Source of the DNA: JAJPKK01 sp963824905
GTDB lineage: Bacteria > Pseudomonadota > Alphaproteobacteria > Rhizobiales > Xanthobacteraceae
Assembly: GCA_963824905.1 (NCBI GenBank)
Contig: CAWGRH010000027.1
Coordinates: forward strand, 248,001-312,000
Direction of reading: 5' to 3'
Length of the DNA stretch: 64,000 nucleotides
Both the position numbers and the translations under genes were made by a program. The notes under the pieces were generated by a model that worked only from the letters and a program-made list of their open reading frames with translations, had not been told where the DNA came from and did not search any database. Shown here one piece after another: positions 52,825 through 62,586 of the stretch; the stretch's first letter is position 1, and every line of letters starts with the position of its first letter.

Positions 52825-53856
52825 ATGTCCGGTTTGCGATCCCTGGCGGCCGTGCTCGCTCTCGCCGTTGCCCCTGCCCTCGCGTTCTGCCCGGCGGGAC
52901 ATGCCGCTCATCTCGAAAAGCCATCGATCCGGCTTGCCGTCGGCGGCAAGGCCCTGGTGGCCTACCTGCCGTTGACCATTGCGGAGCGCCGCGGCTATTT
53001 CACCAAGGAAGGCCTCGACGTCGAGATCAACGACTTCCAGGGCGGGGCGAAGGCGCTCGAGGCTTTGGTCGGAGGCAGTGCCGACATCGTGTGCGGCGCC
53101 TATGAGCACACGCTCTATATGGCGGCCAAAGGCATCGCGATCGAAGCCGTCGCGTTGCAGGCCAATTCTTTCGGGCTTGTCGTCGGCATCGCGAAAGAGA
53201 GAGCTTACCACGCGCTACGCGACCTCAAGGGCATGAAAATCGGTGTCACCGGCCCCGGATCGGCGAGCGCCATGGGGCTGCGCATGCTGCTCGCCAAGGC
53301 GTCGCTGACGGCCGACGACGTCGCGATCATCGGAGTGGGCGGTGGCGCCGCGGCGGTCGCCGCAGTGAAAGCCGGCAGGGTCGACGCGATCGCCAATTTC
53401 GACCCGGTCGTCTCGCTGCTTCAACGCGACGGCGCAATCAAGACGATCCTCGATACGCGAAAGCGCGAGGATCTCGACTATCTCTATGGCGCTCCGTTCG
53501 CCGCATCCGCCTTCTATGTCGATGCCCGCTTCGCGCAGCGCAACCCCGAGACCGTACAGGCCTTCGTCAACGCCGTCGTCGCGGCGCTCGCATGGCTCGG
53601 CAACGCCTCGACCGACGACATCGTCGCCACGGTGCCGCCGGAGTATTATGCCGGCGACCGTACGCTCTACCGCGCCATGATCGAGAGCAATCGCGAGCGC
53701 GTGTCGCCCGACGGCCGCATCAGCTTCGAGGCGGCAGAGATCACATATCGCAATCTCGCGATGTTCGACGACGCGTTGAAGCGCGCCAAAATCGACCTCG
53801 CGAAGACCTACGACAACGCGTTCGTCGAGCGCGCCCTCGCCCTGCGCGCGAAGTGA
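52825..53856 (+). CDS. NitT/TauT-type substrate-binding protein (SsuA/TauA-like)
   Basis: This periplasmic binding protein of 343 residues has a signal peptide ending near PAGHAAHLE. The fold is marked by IRLAVGGKALVAYLPLTIAERRGYF, VEINDFQGGAKALEALVGGSADIVCGAYEH and KGMKIGVTGPGSASAMGLRML. AlkA/SsuA-like relatives bind aliphatic sulfonates or pyrimidine precursors. GGGAGGGGAA precedes the ATG. A MetE-like gene starts 37 bases later, then another binding protein, which suggests uptake of a methylated or sulfur compound. That link is inferred. Confidence 0.87.
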   Translation: MSGLRSLAAVLALAVAPALAFCPAGHAAHLEKPSIRLAVGGKALVAYLPLTIAERRGYFTKEGLDVEINDFQGGAKALEALVGGSADIVCGAYEHTLYMAAKGIAIEAVALQANSFGLVVGIAKERAYHALRDLKGMKIGVTGPGSASAMGLRMLLAKASLTADDVAIIGVGGGAAAVAAVKAGRVDAIANFDPVVSLLQRDGAIKTILDTRKREDLDYLYGAPFAASAFYVDARFAQRNPETVQAFVNAVVAALAWLGNASTDDIVATVPPEYYAGDRTLYRAMIESNRERVSPDGRISFEAAEITYRNLAMFDDALKRAKIDLAKTYDNAFVERALALRAK

Positions 53857-53893
53857 CTTCGCGCCGGCCCCCTGCAATCCACGGGAATGAAAT

Positions 53894-55061
53894 ATGCAGC
53901 TGAGCACCGACCGCATCCTCACCACCCATGTCGGCAGCCTGCCGCGGCCCGACGACCTCTTCGAGATGATGCTCGCGAGGATGGACGGCGAACCGGTCGA
54001 CGAGAAGGCTTACGGCGAGCGCGTGCGGCGGGCGGTAGCGGACATCGTCGAGCAGCAGGTTGCGACCGGTCTCGACGTCGTGAACGACGGCGAGATGGGA
54101 AAGCCGAGTTTCATCACGTACGCGACGCAGCGGCTCGCGGGCCTCGAGAAACGCGAGGGGACGCGGCCGAGCCCGTTCTCCAACACGCGCGAGACCCAGG
54201 ATTTTCCGGAGTATTACCAGTCGGCGGTGGCGGAGCAGGTGAGCGCGCGCCGCCGCCGCGCGCTGATGGTCTGCACCGGTCCGATCAAATACAAGGGCCA
54301 CGATGCGTTGAGATTCGATCTCGACGCGCTCAAGGCGGCGCTCGCAGGCGCGGGTGCGACAGAAGCCTTCGTTCCCGCCATCGCGCCCTCGAACATCGAG
54401 ACGACGACGCCCAACGAATATTATCCGACCGCCGAGGCTTACGTGTTCGCCATCGCTGAGGCGATGCGCGAAGAATACAAGGCGATCATCGACGCCGGCT
54501 TCCTGCTGCAGATCGACGATCCGTTCCTGGTGACCTATTACATCATGCGCCCCGAGCTCGACATCGCCGCTTGCCGCAAATGGGCCGAGCTGCGCGTCGA
54601 GGCCCTCAACACAGCCATCGCCGGCCTTCCCGCCGACCGTATCCGCTTCCATACCTGCTACAGCATCAACATGGGCCCGCGCGTCCACGACATGCAGCTC
54701 AGGGACATCATCGACGTCATCCTGAAGGTGCGTGCCGGCGGCTATTCGTTCGAAGGCGGCGAACCCGCGCCATGAGCACGAGTGGGAGGAGTGGCGGCGC
54801 GCCCGCGTGCCCGACGACAAGGTGCTCATCCCCGGTGTGATCACCCAGTCGACCGTGCTCGTCGAGCATCCTGAGCTCGTGGCGCAGCGCATTGCGCGCT
54901 TTGCCGACGTGGTCGGCCGCGAGCGGGTGATCGCCGGTGCCGACTGCGGCTTTGCCTCGTTCGCCGGCTCGAACGAGGTGCACCCGTCGATCGTGTGGGC
55001 GAAGTTCGCCGCGCTCGTCGAGGGCGCGCGGATGGCGTCGGGGCGGTTGTGGGGGAAATAG
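53894..55061 (+). pseudogene. Cobalamin-independent methionine synthase II-like protein, frameshifted
   Basis: This is a MetE C-terminal-domain protein of about 388 residues that would transfer a methyl group between a small donor and a thiol via zinc. It opens with ILTTHVGSLPRPDDLF, the family start. FHTCYSINMGPR carries the His and Cys zinc ligands, and GADCGFASFAGS carries the third. The frame breaks at about 54753-54756: GYSFE is followed in the next frame by AANPRHEHEWEEW, so one extra base (GAAG for GAG) is enough. The stop at 55061 is directly followed by the next gene's ATG. Missing N-terminal MetE half is normal for this subfamily. Confidence 0.85.
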
Positions 55062-55895
55062 ATGCTTTTGGATCGTAGTTTGTGGCTCGCCGCCGGCGCA
55101 CTCGCGCTCATCGTCATCGTTGTATCCGCCGTGACTACGCATGCGCAGCCGGTCGATCCGACCGTACGCGAGCAGTTGACGCCGACCGGCAAGCTGCGCG
55201 TCGGGGTTGCGGCCGGCCTGACGCCGGGAACGGGCAATGTGGCGATCGACCCTGCAAGCGGCCAGCCGCGGGGGATCGGTGCCGATCTCGGCGCGGCGCT
55301 GGCGCGCGTGCTCGGTGTCGAGGTGGTGTGGGTAACTTACCTGAACTCCGGCGACCTGACCGACGCTGGAACGACGGGAGCGTGGGATGTCGCATTCATG
55401 CCGGTCGACGAAGCGCGCAAGCGAAAGCTCGACTTCGGTGCGGCACATATCGTCCTGCAGAGCACCTGGATGGTCGGGCCGGGCTCGCCGATCCGGACAC
55501 TCGCCGACGTGGACAAGCCCGGCACGAAGGTCGTCGGCGTCGAGAACACGGCATCATCGCGTGCGGCGCAACGATTTCTGAAAAACGTGACGGTCGGCCT
55601 CGTCAAATCCACCGATGAAGGATTCGAATTGCTGCGCGCCGGCAAAGTCGACGTCACCGGCGGCTCGCGCGAATCACTGGTGGTGCTGTCCAAATTGCTG
55701 CCGGGATCTCGCGTGCTGGACGGCGGCTATCTCAATTCGTACGTCGCCGTTGCGGTGCCGAAGGATCGGCCCGCCGCGTTGGCCTATGCGAGCGCCTTCG
55801 TGGAAGAGGCGAAGGCGTCAGGTTTGGTGCGCCGCACCCTCGACAGTTTCGGCATGCAGACCTCGGTGATCCCTCCTGCGGGGACCAGACCCTGA
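55062..55895 (+). CDS. Extracellular amino-acid-type solute-binding protein
   Basis: This periplasmic binding protein (277 residues) of the PBPb/ArtJ type has a signal peptide (LAAGALALIVIVVSAVTTHAQP). Core segments are GKLRVGVAAGLTPGTGN, GIGADLGAALARVLGVEVVWV, TTGAWDVAFMPVDEARKRKLDFGAAHIVLQSTWMVG and VGVENTASSRAAQRF. It lacks a following permease or ATPase. The ATG abuts the stop of the MetE-like gene, so both are in one transcript, and the ligand may be that enzyme's substrate or product. It converges with the orphan chvI. Confidence 0.87.
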   Translation: MLLDRSLWLAAGALALIVIVVSAVTTHAQPVDPTVREQLTPTGKLRVGVAAGLTPGTGNVAIDPASGQPRGIGADLGAALARVLGVEVVWVTYLNSGDLTDAGTTGAWDVAFMPVDEARKRKLDFGAAHIVLQSTWMVGPGSPIRTLADVDKPGTKVVGVENTASSRAAQRFLKNVTVGLVKSTDEGFELLRAGKVDVTGGSRESLVVLSKLLPGSRVLDGGYLNSYVAVAVPKDRPAALAYASAFVEEAKASGLVRRTLDSFGMQTSVIPPAGTRP

Positions 55896-55982
55896 GACCG
55901 AGAGCGCACACGTTCCTGGTGCGGCTCCGATCCCGCAAGGATCGTTGGAAACCGGAGCCGCCGAGCGAAGATGGAAATTCCG

Positions 55983-56682
55983 CTACTCCTTAAATCGGTA
56001 GCCTACTCCATACAACGTATCGATCATGTCGAAGGCATCGTCGGTCTGCCTGAATTTCTTGCGCAAGCGTTTGACGTGGCTGTCTATGGTTCGATCATCG
56101 ACATAAGTCTGATCATCGTAGGCAGCATCCATCAGCGCATTTCGGCTTTTGACCACGCCGGCGCGTGCGGCGAGCGACTGAAGGATGAGGAACTCGGTGA
56201 CCGTAAGGGCGACGGGTTTGCCCTTCCACGTGCAGAGGTGCTTCTCCGGGTCCATGTGGAGCTGGCCGCGCTCCAGTACCTTGGCGGCATCGGTTTCCTT
56301 CTCGGACGGAAGCGGTTTTGCTCCCGAACCGGCGCAGCACGGCTCTCACCCGCTCCGCCAGGAGGCGGTGCGAGAAGGGTTTCCGAATGAAGTCCTCGGC
56401 ACCCATCTTGAAGCCGAACAATTCGTCGATTTCGTCCTCCTTGGAGGTGAGGAAGATCACCGGCAGGTCGGACTTTTCACGCAGGCGACGCAGCGTCTCG
56501 GTGCCGTCCATGCGCGGCATCTTGATATCCAGGATCGCGAGATCCGGCGCGCTCTGATAAAAGCCGTCGAGCGCCGACACGCCATCCGAATAAGTCACTA
56601 TGCGATAACCCTCGGCCTCGAGAGCCATCGAGACGGAGGTCAGGATATTGCTGTCGTCGTCGACGAGGGCGATGGTTGTCAT
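55983..56682 (-). pseudogene. chvI: ChvI-type OmpR response regulator, frameshifted, orphan
   Basis: This is a 231-residue-class response regulator nearly identical in design to ChvI of Agrobacterium and its kin. The receiver starts TTIALVDDDSNILTSVS, with the phosphorylated aspartate in LAILDIKMPRMDG, TSKEDEIDELFG and a Lys in FIRKPFSHRLL. The winged-helix half, LTVTEFLILQSLA...VKSRNALMDAAYDD...VDDRTIDSHVKRLRKKF, ends YGVGYRFKE. One extra base near 56327 separates them. The ATG at 56680-56682 gives the family start. chvI is normally followed by the kinase gene chvG; here it converges with a binding protein and no kinase is present. It is usually essential in the order, so this is a second copy, decayed or misread. 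Confidence 0.85.
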
Positions 56683-56998
56683 TGATCGATAGGTCCCCAA
56701 AGAGTGAATCCGGCCTCAAGAGACACGAGTATTGGGTCTTCAATCGTGGGGTTTCCGGGCGTAGCTCATGGCGAATTCCGCGCGCGGCTAGATCGCGCGT
56801 ACGAATTTCGCGGACTGTTGCGCAAAGAGCACTTTTGGGAACCGCCAGCCGGTCCCGCGGTCGATATGACGCGCTTGCCGCGCGGTGAAAACGCGCCAAC
56901 GACCTGGGCGGGTTGCGATTCGCGACGTCCTGATCGCGCGGGGCGCGTTCCGTGCTAGCCTGAGCAAACCAACCTGAAGCGATGATATGGAGGATCAA
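56683..56998. other. Intergenic region between chvI and cupin gene
   Basis: The gap lies upstream of both divergent genes and should hold their promoters. I see no convincing -10/-35 pair, no hairpin of terminator type and no credible small gene; the reading frames across it lack recognisable motifs. GGAGG at 56989-56993 is the ribosome site of the cupin gene. Confidence 0.4.
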
Positions 56999-57448
56999 GT
57001 GGCCGATCTGGAAAAGGGCATCACCGAGCGCGGTTCTGGTTACGCCGGGAAGTCCTGGAATATCTTGGGCCAGGTCTATTTTCCAAAAGCCACTTGTGAA
57101 TCGACGTTCGCATTCGAAACGAACAGCGAGCCCGGCCAGTTCGTTCCGGTGCACATTCATCCGACGCAGGACGAATTCATTCTCGTTCAGGAAGGCGTGC
57201 TCGATCTCAAGCTCGACGGGAAATGGGTGCAGGCCAAGGCCGGCGATCTGGTGCGGCTGCCGCGCGGCATTCCCCACGGCTATTTCAACAAGTCGGACAA
57301 ACCGGCTCGGGCGCTCTTCTGGGTATCGCCGGCGCGGATGCTCGAGGCGCTCTTCAATAATATCCACAACGTCGCCGATCCGGCCGAGGTGGTAAAAATC
57401 TCGTCGCGACACGAGGTGGAATTCCTCCCGCCGGAAGCCAACGCCTGA
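56999..57448 (+). CDS. Single-domain cupin protein
   Basis: This is a 149-residue cupin. The first metal motif is HIHPTQDEFILVQEG, with the pattern HxH...E, and the second is LPRGIPHGYFN, with its histidine. The surrounding strands DLKLDGKWVQAKAGDLVRL fit a beta barrel. The GTG at 56999 is chosen because GGAGG lies 5 bases upstream; an ATG 12 bases earlier overlaps that site. It precedes the GMC oxidoreductase gene by 85 bases. A dioxygenase, isomerase or sensor role is possible. Confidence 0.83.
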   Translation: MADLEKGITERGSGYAGKSWNILGQVYFPKATCESTFAFETNSEPGQFVPVHIHPTQDEFILVQEGVLDLKLDGKWVQAKAGDLVRLPRGIPHGYFNKSDKPARALFWVSPARMLEALFNNIHNVADPAEVVKISSRHEVEFLPPEANA

Positions 57449-57533
57449 GACGACGTGCGCCGTCTGCAGCGCGAGAGCCAGACCAACAACTAATCCAGCT
57501 CTCTCCGGTCCGCGCGGAGGGGCGAACATCCAG

Positions 57534-59199
57534 ATGACGCCTGATCAACAACCACAATCGACATCGACCTTCGATTACGTGGTCGTCGGGACCGGCGCCG
57601 CGGGGTCTATCGTCGCTGCTCGCCTGTCGGAAGACCCGGGCGTTACCATCTGCGCGCTGGAGTCCGGTCCGCCCGATCGGCACCCGTATATTCACATCCC
57701 GGCCGGCTTCATCAAAATCATGTTCAATGAAGCCTACACGTGGCAGTTCAAGACGGAGCCGTCACCCAACGTCAACGGACGTTCGGTCATCATACCGGTC
57801 GGGCGCACCGTCGGTGGATCGAGCTCGATCAACGGCATGATCATCAACCGCGGTCAGGCCGACGATTTCAACAGCTGGGCGCAGCGCGGCAATGCAGGCT
57901 GGGGCTACGCCGACCTCCTGCCCTACTTCAAGCGGTTCGAGCGGCGGATCGGCGAAGGCGACGACCTCTATCGGGGCCGCGACGGCAATATTCCGGTGAC
58001 CGACCTCGATTGGCAGCACGAGATCTGCGAGGCGTTCCTCGCCGGGGCCGCCGGCCTCGGCATTCCGCGCAACCCCGATTATAACGGCGCGTCGCAGCCC
58101 GGCGCCGGCTATCTCCAGCGCAACATCCACAAGGGGCTGCGCCGCAGTGCGGGCCGGATGTATCTCCTGCCGGCCGTGAAGAAGTCCGGGCGGATCGACC
58201 TTCGCACCCATGCGCGTGCTTTCAAGGTCGTGTTCGAGGGCAAGAAGGCCGTGGCGGTGCGCTACATCGATGAGCGCAGCCGGACCATCCACGAAGTGAA
58301 GGCCCGCAAGGAGGTCATCATCAGCGGCGGCACCGTCAACTCGCCGCGCCTTTTGCAGCTCTCCGGCGTCGGCAGCGGCAGCCTGCTCAAGAGCCTCGGC
58401 GTCGAGGTCGTTCACGACCTGCCGGCGGTCGGCGAAAACTTCCGCGATCATTGCTCTGTCCGCCTCGTGGCGCGCGCAAAGAATTCCAAGACCATCAACG
58501 AGATCACCCGCGGCCCCGCGCTGATCGGCCAGATCCTGCGCTGGCTCACCGGCAGACCGAGCGTCATCGGCGTGAGCCCTTCGCTTTGCTATTGCTTCTG
58601 GAAGTCCGATCCGAACATGAGCGGCGCCGACCTCCAGGTCGTGTTCTCGCCGGCGAGCTACAAGAACGGCTTCGTCGGCATGCTCGACGACTTTCCGGGG
58701 ATGACCTGCGGTGTCTGGCAGCATCGGCCCGAGAGCGTCGGATACGTGCGAGCGAAATCGACCGATATCTTCGTCGATCCGGCGATTCAGCCGAACTACC
58801 TGTCGCATGAGACCGATCAGCGGGCGCTGGTCGGCGGCATTGCGCTCGCGCGGCGGCTCCTGAGGACGCCGCAGTTGTCGCGGTTCGTGGACGGCGAGAC
58901 GTTTCCGGGCGACGACGTGCGCACCGACGACGAAGTCCTGCAATGGGCTCGCCAGTACGGCGGCACGGTCTGGCACCTGATCGGCACCTGCCGTATGGGA
59001 CCTGCCGCCGACAAATCAAGCGTGGTCAGCGATGAGCTCAGGGTTCACGGCGCTGGAGAACCTGCGCGTGATCGACGCTTCGGTGATGCCGAGCATGCCG
59101 TCGGCCAACACCTATTCCGCAACCATGGTGATCGCCGAGAAGGGCTCCGACCTGATCCGAGGCAAAGCCGCGCCGGCGCCGGTCGCGCTGCCAAACTAG
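57534..59199 (+). pseudogene. GMC family FAD oxidoreductase (choline dehydrogenase-like), C-terminal frameshift
   Basis: This is a GMC flavin oxidoreductase of about 555 residues that oxidises an alcohol. The FAD motif is VVGTGAAGSIVAARLSEDP near residues 15-30, then the family signatures GRTVGGSSSINGMI and ISGGTVNSPRLLQLSGVG. The catalytic His is in GTVWHLIGTCRMG. At about 59049-59056 the frame must change: GVHG is followed in the next frame by LENLRVIDASVMPSMPSANTYSATMVIAEKGSDL with the catalytic Asn (SANTYS). One extra base explains it. Uncorrected, the product loses that Asn and gains a spurious tail. The gene follows a cupin gene. Substrate unknown. Confidence 0.87.
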
Positions 59200-59249
59200 C
59201 AGCCCATGTAGCATGGCGACGTAGCCGCTCCTCGCCCCTCTGCGCGCGC

Positions 59250-59648
59250 TCAGGTCCCGAACACCACGGCATGCATGATGCGGCCGGGCCAGAACGTGAA
59301 GGCCCCGGCGATCACCAGCGCGCCGAGGAAGAGCCCGAGCATATGCCGGCGATGATTCGCGACCATGTGCCGCCGAGCCGCCATGACGGCGATCGGAAGC
59401 ATGATCAACACGAAGATCGACAGGAGATGGATCGGGCTCCACGGCCCCCACATCCGTATCTGGTGGATGAAGAAGGAGCTGATGCAGACGGCGAACATCA
59501 GCGCTACCCAGGCCCAGCCGACCGTGCGATGCGGCAACGTTCCCTTCGGCGCCGAAAGCTGCACGAGCCCGAGCCCGAATGCCGCTATGGCGGCGAAGGC
59601 GTGCACCCGAATCTGCGGCGAGGCATCGAGGAGCGGTGCTAGGGTCAT
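59250..59648 (-). CDS. DUF2306 multi-spanning membrane protein
   Basis: This is a small membrane protein of 132 residues with four hydrophobic segments, matching the DUF2306 family: IRVHAFAAIAAFGLGLVQLSAPKGTLPHRTVGWAWVALMF, then SSFFIHQIRMWGPWSPIHLLSIFVLIMLPIAVMAARRH and a last helix (LGLFLGALVIAGAFTFWPGR). Conserved histidines in the helices suggest heme or metal binding. The ATG at 59646-59648 is preferred as the family start; another ATG is 33 bases upstream. It converges with the GMC gene and is divergent from a plus-strand exported-protein gene. Function unknown. Confidence 0.75.
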   Translation of the reverse strand: MTLAPLLDASPQIRVHAFAAIAAFGLGLVQLSAPKGTLPHRTVGWAWVALMFAVCISSFFIHQIRMWGPWSPIHLLSIFVLIMLPIAVMAARRHMVANHRRHMLGLFLGALVIAGAFTFWPGRIMHAVVFGT

Positions 59649-59917
59649 AGCTGAGTGAACCAGGAGGGGCCGCGGTTTCATGACACCGCGCTTTGTGCGG
59701 CGCGGCGCCCGGCGAAACAGCAGACCGCCCTGCGACGTTGCCGTCAATGGGCACCCGGTAGTCGGTACGGCGGTGCCGTGCCATGATAGCTCAAACCGCG
59801 CTCGAAACCGGTCAACCGGTCCGAGGATACGCGACACAAAAGGTGAAGAGCGCTCTCGCGAGTGGCCGAGCCGGAAGCTCGCCATCCGGAACCGCTCGAT
59901 GCGGCGAGGAGGAAACG

Positions 59918-60805
59918 ATGCCTGGGTCGAAGCACCAATCAACCGCCTGCGGCCGCATTGCCCTGTCGACCGGTTTCGCCGTCTGCCTCACGGCGATGAC
60001 CTTCGCCGCGGGCACGGCACGGGCCGAATTTGCCGTCCCACCCTTCGCCTCGGCCGATTTCGGTTGGCAGTCGAACATCGAGGATTGGGATGACCCGCCG
60101 GCCGGCGCCGCGCACGGCCCGATCAGAAACGACCCGGCTTATCCCTTCCTGAGCAACGCCGACGGAAATCGCGCCGGCACCGGTGCCACCAAGCGCATCA
60201 CCAACACCAAAGACCCCGTCCTCAAGCCGTGGGCCGCCGCGCAAATCCAGGCGACCAACGAGGAGATACTCAAGGGAGTGCGCGACATTCCCTTCACCGC
60301 GCAAGGGCGGTGCTTTCCCGGAGGCGTCCCCGGCCAGCTGTTATGGCCCTTCGAGCCGGTCTATTTCGTCCAGACGCCAAAGGTGGTGTGGATGATCTGG
60401 CAGCGCGATCACCTGGTGCGTCGCATCGACCTCACCGACCAGCATTCGGAGCACGTCAGGCCGTCATGGTTCGGCGAATCGATCGGCCATTATGAGAACG
60501 GCGACACGCTGGTGGTCGACACCATCGGGCTTTCCACCAAGACCAGCTACATCGACAATTTCCGCACGCCGCACACCGAGAAGCTGCACGTCGTGGAGCG
60601 CTTCACCATCCTGCCCGGCGGCAAGGGAATGTCGGCGCTGGTGACAGTGGACGACCCCGACACGTTCAACGCACCGCTCACGATGACGCGGCGGTGGTTC
60701 AAGTTCAACGGCCCGATGCTGGAAACCGTCTGCGCCGAGAACAACGTCGACGTGTTCAATCAGAACCTGTTTCCTCAGCCTGAGGCGGATACGCCCGACT
60801 TTTGA
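59918..60805 (+). CDS. Exported protein of unknown function, paralogue of 30248-31108
   Basis: This exported protein of 295 residues has a signal peptide ending near TARAEFAVPP. Distinct blocks are QGRCFPGGVPGQLLWPFEPVYF, WMIWQRDHLVRRIDLTDQHSEH, GESIGHYENGDTLVVDT and THTEKLHVVERFTILPGGKG. The second and third match the layout of the protein at 30248 (ending in SIGRW...DVLEVET). The ATG at 59918 follows GAGGAGG. It is a family of unknown function with a beta-rich, probably periplasmic fold. It converges with the SQR gene. Confidence 0.78.
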   Translation: MPGSKHQSTACGRIALSTGFAVCLTAMTFAAGTARAEFAVPPFASADFGWQSNIEDWDDPPAGAAHGPIRNDPAYPFLSNADGNRAGTGATKRITNTKDPVLKPWAAAQIQATNEEILKGVRDIPFTAQGRCFPGGVPGQLLWPFEPVYFVQTPKVVWMIWQRDHLVRRIDLTDQHSEHVRPSWFGESIGHYENGDTLVVDTIGLSTKTSYIDNFRTPHTEKLHVVERFTILPGGKGMSALVTVDDPDTFNAPLTMTRRWFKFNGPMLETVCAENNVDVFNQNLFPQPEADTPDF

Positions 60806-60943
60806 GTTGGAGACAGGCATTGTGGGGCGCGACCGGCGCATCCGCGCCGGTTACGTTCGGATCAAGCCTGCGCGCGCCGTGCATCCGCTCGCGTCCACCG
60901 CGCCGCGCGAGAGTTGCCGCGAAAAACCGCGCCGCACCGCCGC

Positions 60944-62191
60944 TCAGCTCGCGTCACCCTTGAAGGCGGTGTTGTGCTTGGGAAACCAGACGTACCCCTT
61001 GAGCATATAGTGCCAGTACATCAGCGGGAGGCCGGTGAGCTTGATCCACCAGCCGATCCAATGCTCCTTCGCGGGGTCGAGCGGCAAGGTCGGCGTCACC
61101 TTCCCGCCGTAGATGAACTCGGCAAGAATCGCCTTGCCGTTCGCCGTGGTCAGCGGGCAAGAGGCGTAGCCGTCGTAGTCGCCGGCGACTGCCGTCTTCG
61201 CCATCAGCCTGAGAATGTTCGCGACGACCACGGGTGCCTGCTTGCGCACGGCGGCCGCCGTCTTCGAATTCGGCGATGAGGCGACGTCGCCGAGCGCGAA
61301 GACATTGGGATAGCGCACGTGCTGCATCGTATTCTGGTTCACCTCGACCCACCCCGCGGCATTGGCGAGCGGGCTCGACCGGATTTCCTCGGCCGGGCTT
61401 TGCGGTGGCGTCACATGCAGCATGTCGAAGGGCACGGTGACGCGCTCGCCCTTCCTCTGTTCCCCCACCATCTCGAAAGTGGCCGTCTTGGCCGCGCCGT
61501 CGACCGCCACGAGGTTCTGCTGGTAATGAACCTCGATCCCGTAGCGCGCCGCGATCTTGACGAGCTCGCGCGCGAAGAACGGAACGCCGAATATCGCCGG
61601 AGCATGCGTGTAGAAGTCCAGGCTGCAATTCTTGAGGATTCCCCTGCGGCGAAGATCGTCGGCGGCGAGATAGGCGATCTTCTGAGGCGCGCCGGGGCAT
61701 TTGAAAGGAAGCGGCGGCTGCGTGAACACCAGCCGGGCGCCGGGCCTGCAAGCCTTCAGGCAGTCCCGCGTATAGGTCACATGCTCTGGCGAATAGTTGC
61801 TGCACACCCCGTTCTTGCCGAGGGTCTCGGATAGTCCGGCCACCTTGCTCCAGTCGAGACCGACGCCGGTACACACCACGAGATGGTCGTAGGACAGCAC
61901 GTCGCCGTTCTTCAGGTGAACTGTGCTCTTCTCGGGTTCGAAAACGCGGGCGGCGCTGCGAATCCAATCGACGCCGGAGGGTATCAAGCTCTGCTCCGGG
62001 CGGCGCGTCTTCGCGAGCGGATAGAGACCGGCGCCGACCAACGTGAAGGCCGGCTGATAATAATGCTCCGGGGCTGGCTCGACGACCGCTATGTCGGTTT
62101 GTGGCGCGCGGCGCTTGAGAATCGCGGCAACCGTGATTCCAGCCGTGCCACCACCGACGATGAGCACTTGGCGGTGTGTTTTGCCTGGCAT
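60944..62191 (-). CDS. Type II sulfide:quinone oxidoreductase-like flavoprotein
   Basis: This is an FAD protein of 415 residues resembling the SQOR (type II) sulfide:quinone reductases, which oxidise sulfide to persulfide or polysulfide and reduce quinone. The nucleotide motif is VLIVGGGTAGITVA; the SQOR cysteines are Cys165 in FKCPGAPQK and Cys345 in YASCPLTT; VVCTGVGLDW and FALGDVASSPNSKTAAAVRKQ are further landmarks. A C-terminal hydrophobic segment (GWWIKLTGLPLMYWHY) fits membrane attachment. It stands alone, with no sulfur dioxygenase or regulator beside it. Electrons would enter the same quinone pool as the cyo oxidase. Confidence 0.88.
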   Translation of the reverse strand: MPGKTHRQVLIVGGGTAGITVAAILKRRAPQTDIAVVEPAPEHYYQPAFTLVGAGLYPLAKTRRPEQSLIPSGVDWIRSAARVFEPEKSTVHLKNGDVLSYDHLVVCTGVGLDWSKVAGLSETLGKNGVCSNYSPEHVTYTRDCLKACRPGARLVFTQPPLPFKCPGAPQKIAYLAADDLRRRGILKNCSLDFYTHAPAIFGVPFFARELVKIAARYGIEVHYQQNLVAVDGAAKTATFEMVGEQRKGERVTVPFDMLHVTPPQSPAEEIRSSPLANAAGWVEVNQNTMQHVRYPNVFALGDVASSPNSKTAAAVRKQAPVVVANILRLMAKTAVAGDYDGYASCPLTTANGKAILAEFIYGGKVTPTLPLDPAKEHWIGWWIKLTGLPLMYWHYMLKGYVWFPKHNTAFKGDAS

Positions 62192-62586
62192 GGTTTCCCT
62201 CCGTGCGCCGCTCGAGCAGTCACATCAACGCGGGCGAGAATTCTCTCGAGCAGCGAATGCAGCCACTTACGCCCGGTAGGAAGGCGAGTGCAAGGCGGGA
62301 GGCGATCTCACACAATGTTGCGAGGCGCGAAGGCCGCACCGGGGCAACCGTCAGTGCGTGCCGTCGTGCCGCCCGCAACTCGCGCTGCTCGACGACAGCT
62401 CGGTCGACGGCACCTTGGGCGTCCGGCCACCTCCGGTACCTCCGGCCACCGCGCAGCCGCTCATCCCGTGTCGGCGAGGACCTGCACTGCCGCGGAATCG
62501 GTCGCAACACTTGACGTCACGGGCTATATTGCCCGCCAAGGCCGCTCTTTCACAAGAAGCCAGATACGAGCCGCACTGGGAGAATC
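62192..62586. other. Intergenic region before the enolase-superfamily gene
   Basis: The gap separates two divergent genes and probably carries both promoters, but I could not point to a clear -10/-35 pair. A short direct repeat, CCGGCCACCTCCGGTACCTC followed by CCGGCCACC, lies near 62425-62455. GGGAGAA precedes the downstream ATG. No credible small gene is seen. Confidence 0.4.

Noticed and set aside
59200..59642. C-terminal extension of the GMC oxidoreductase
   Set aside because: The natural C-terminus with the catalytic Asn lies in the next frame and stops at 59199; the extension runs across the DUF2306 gene on the other strand.
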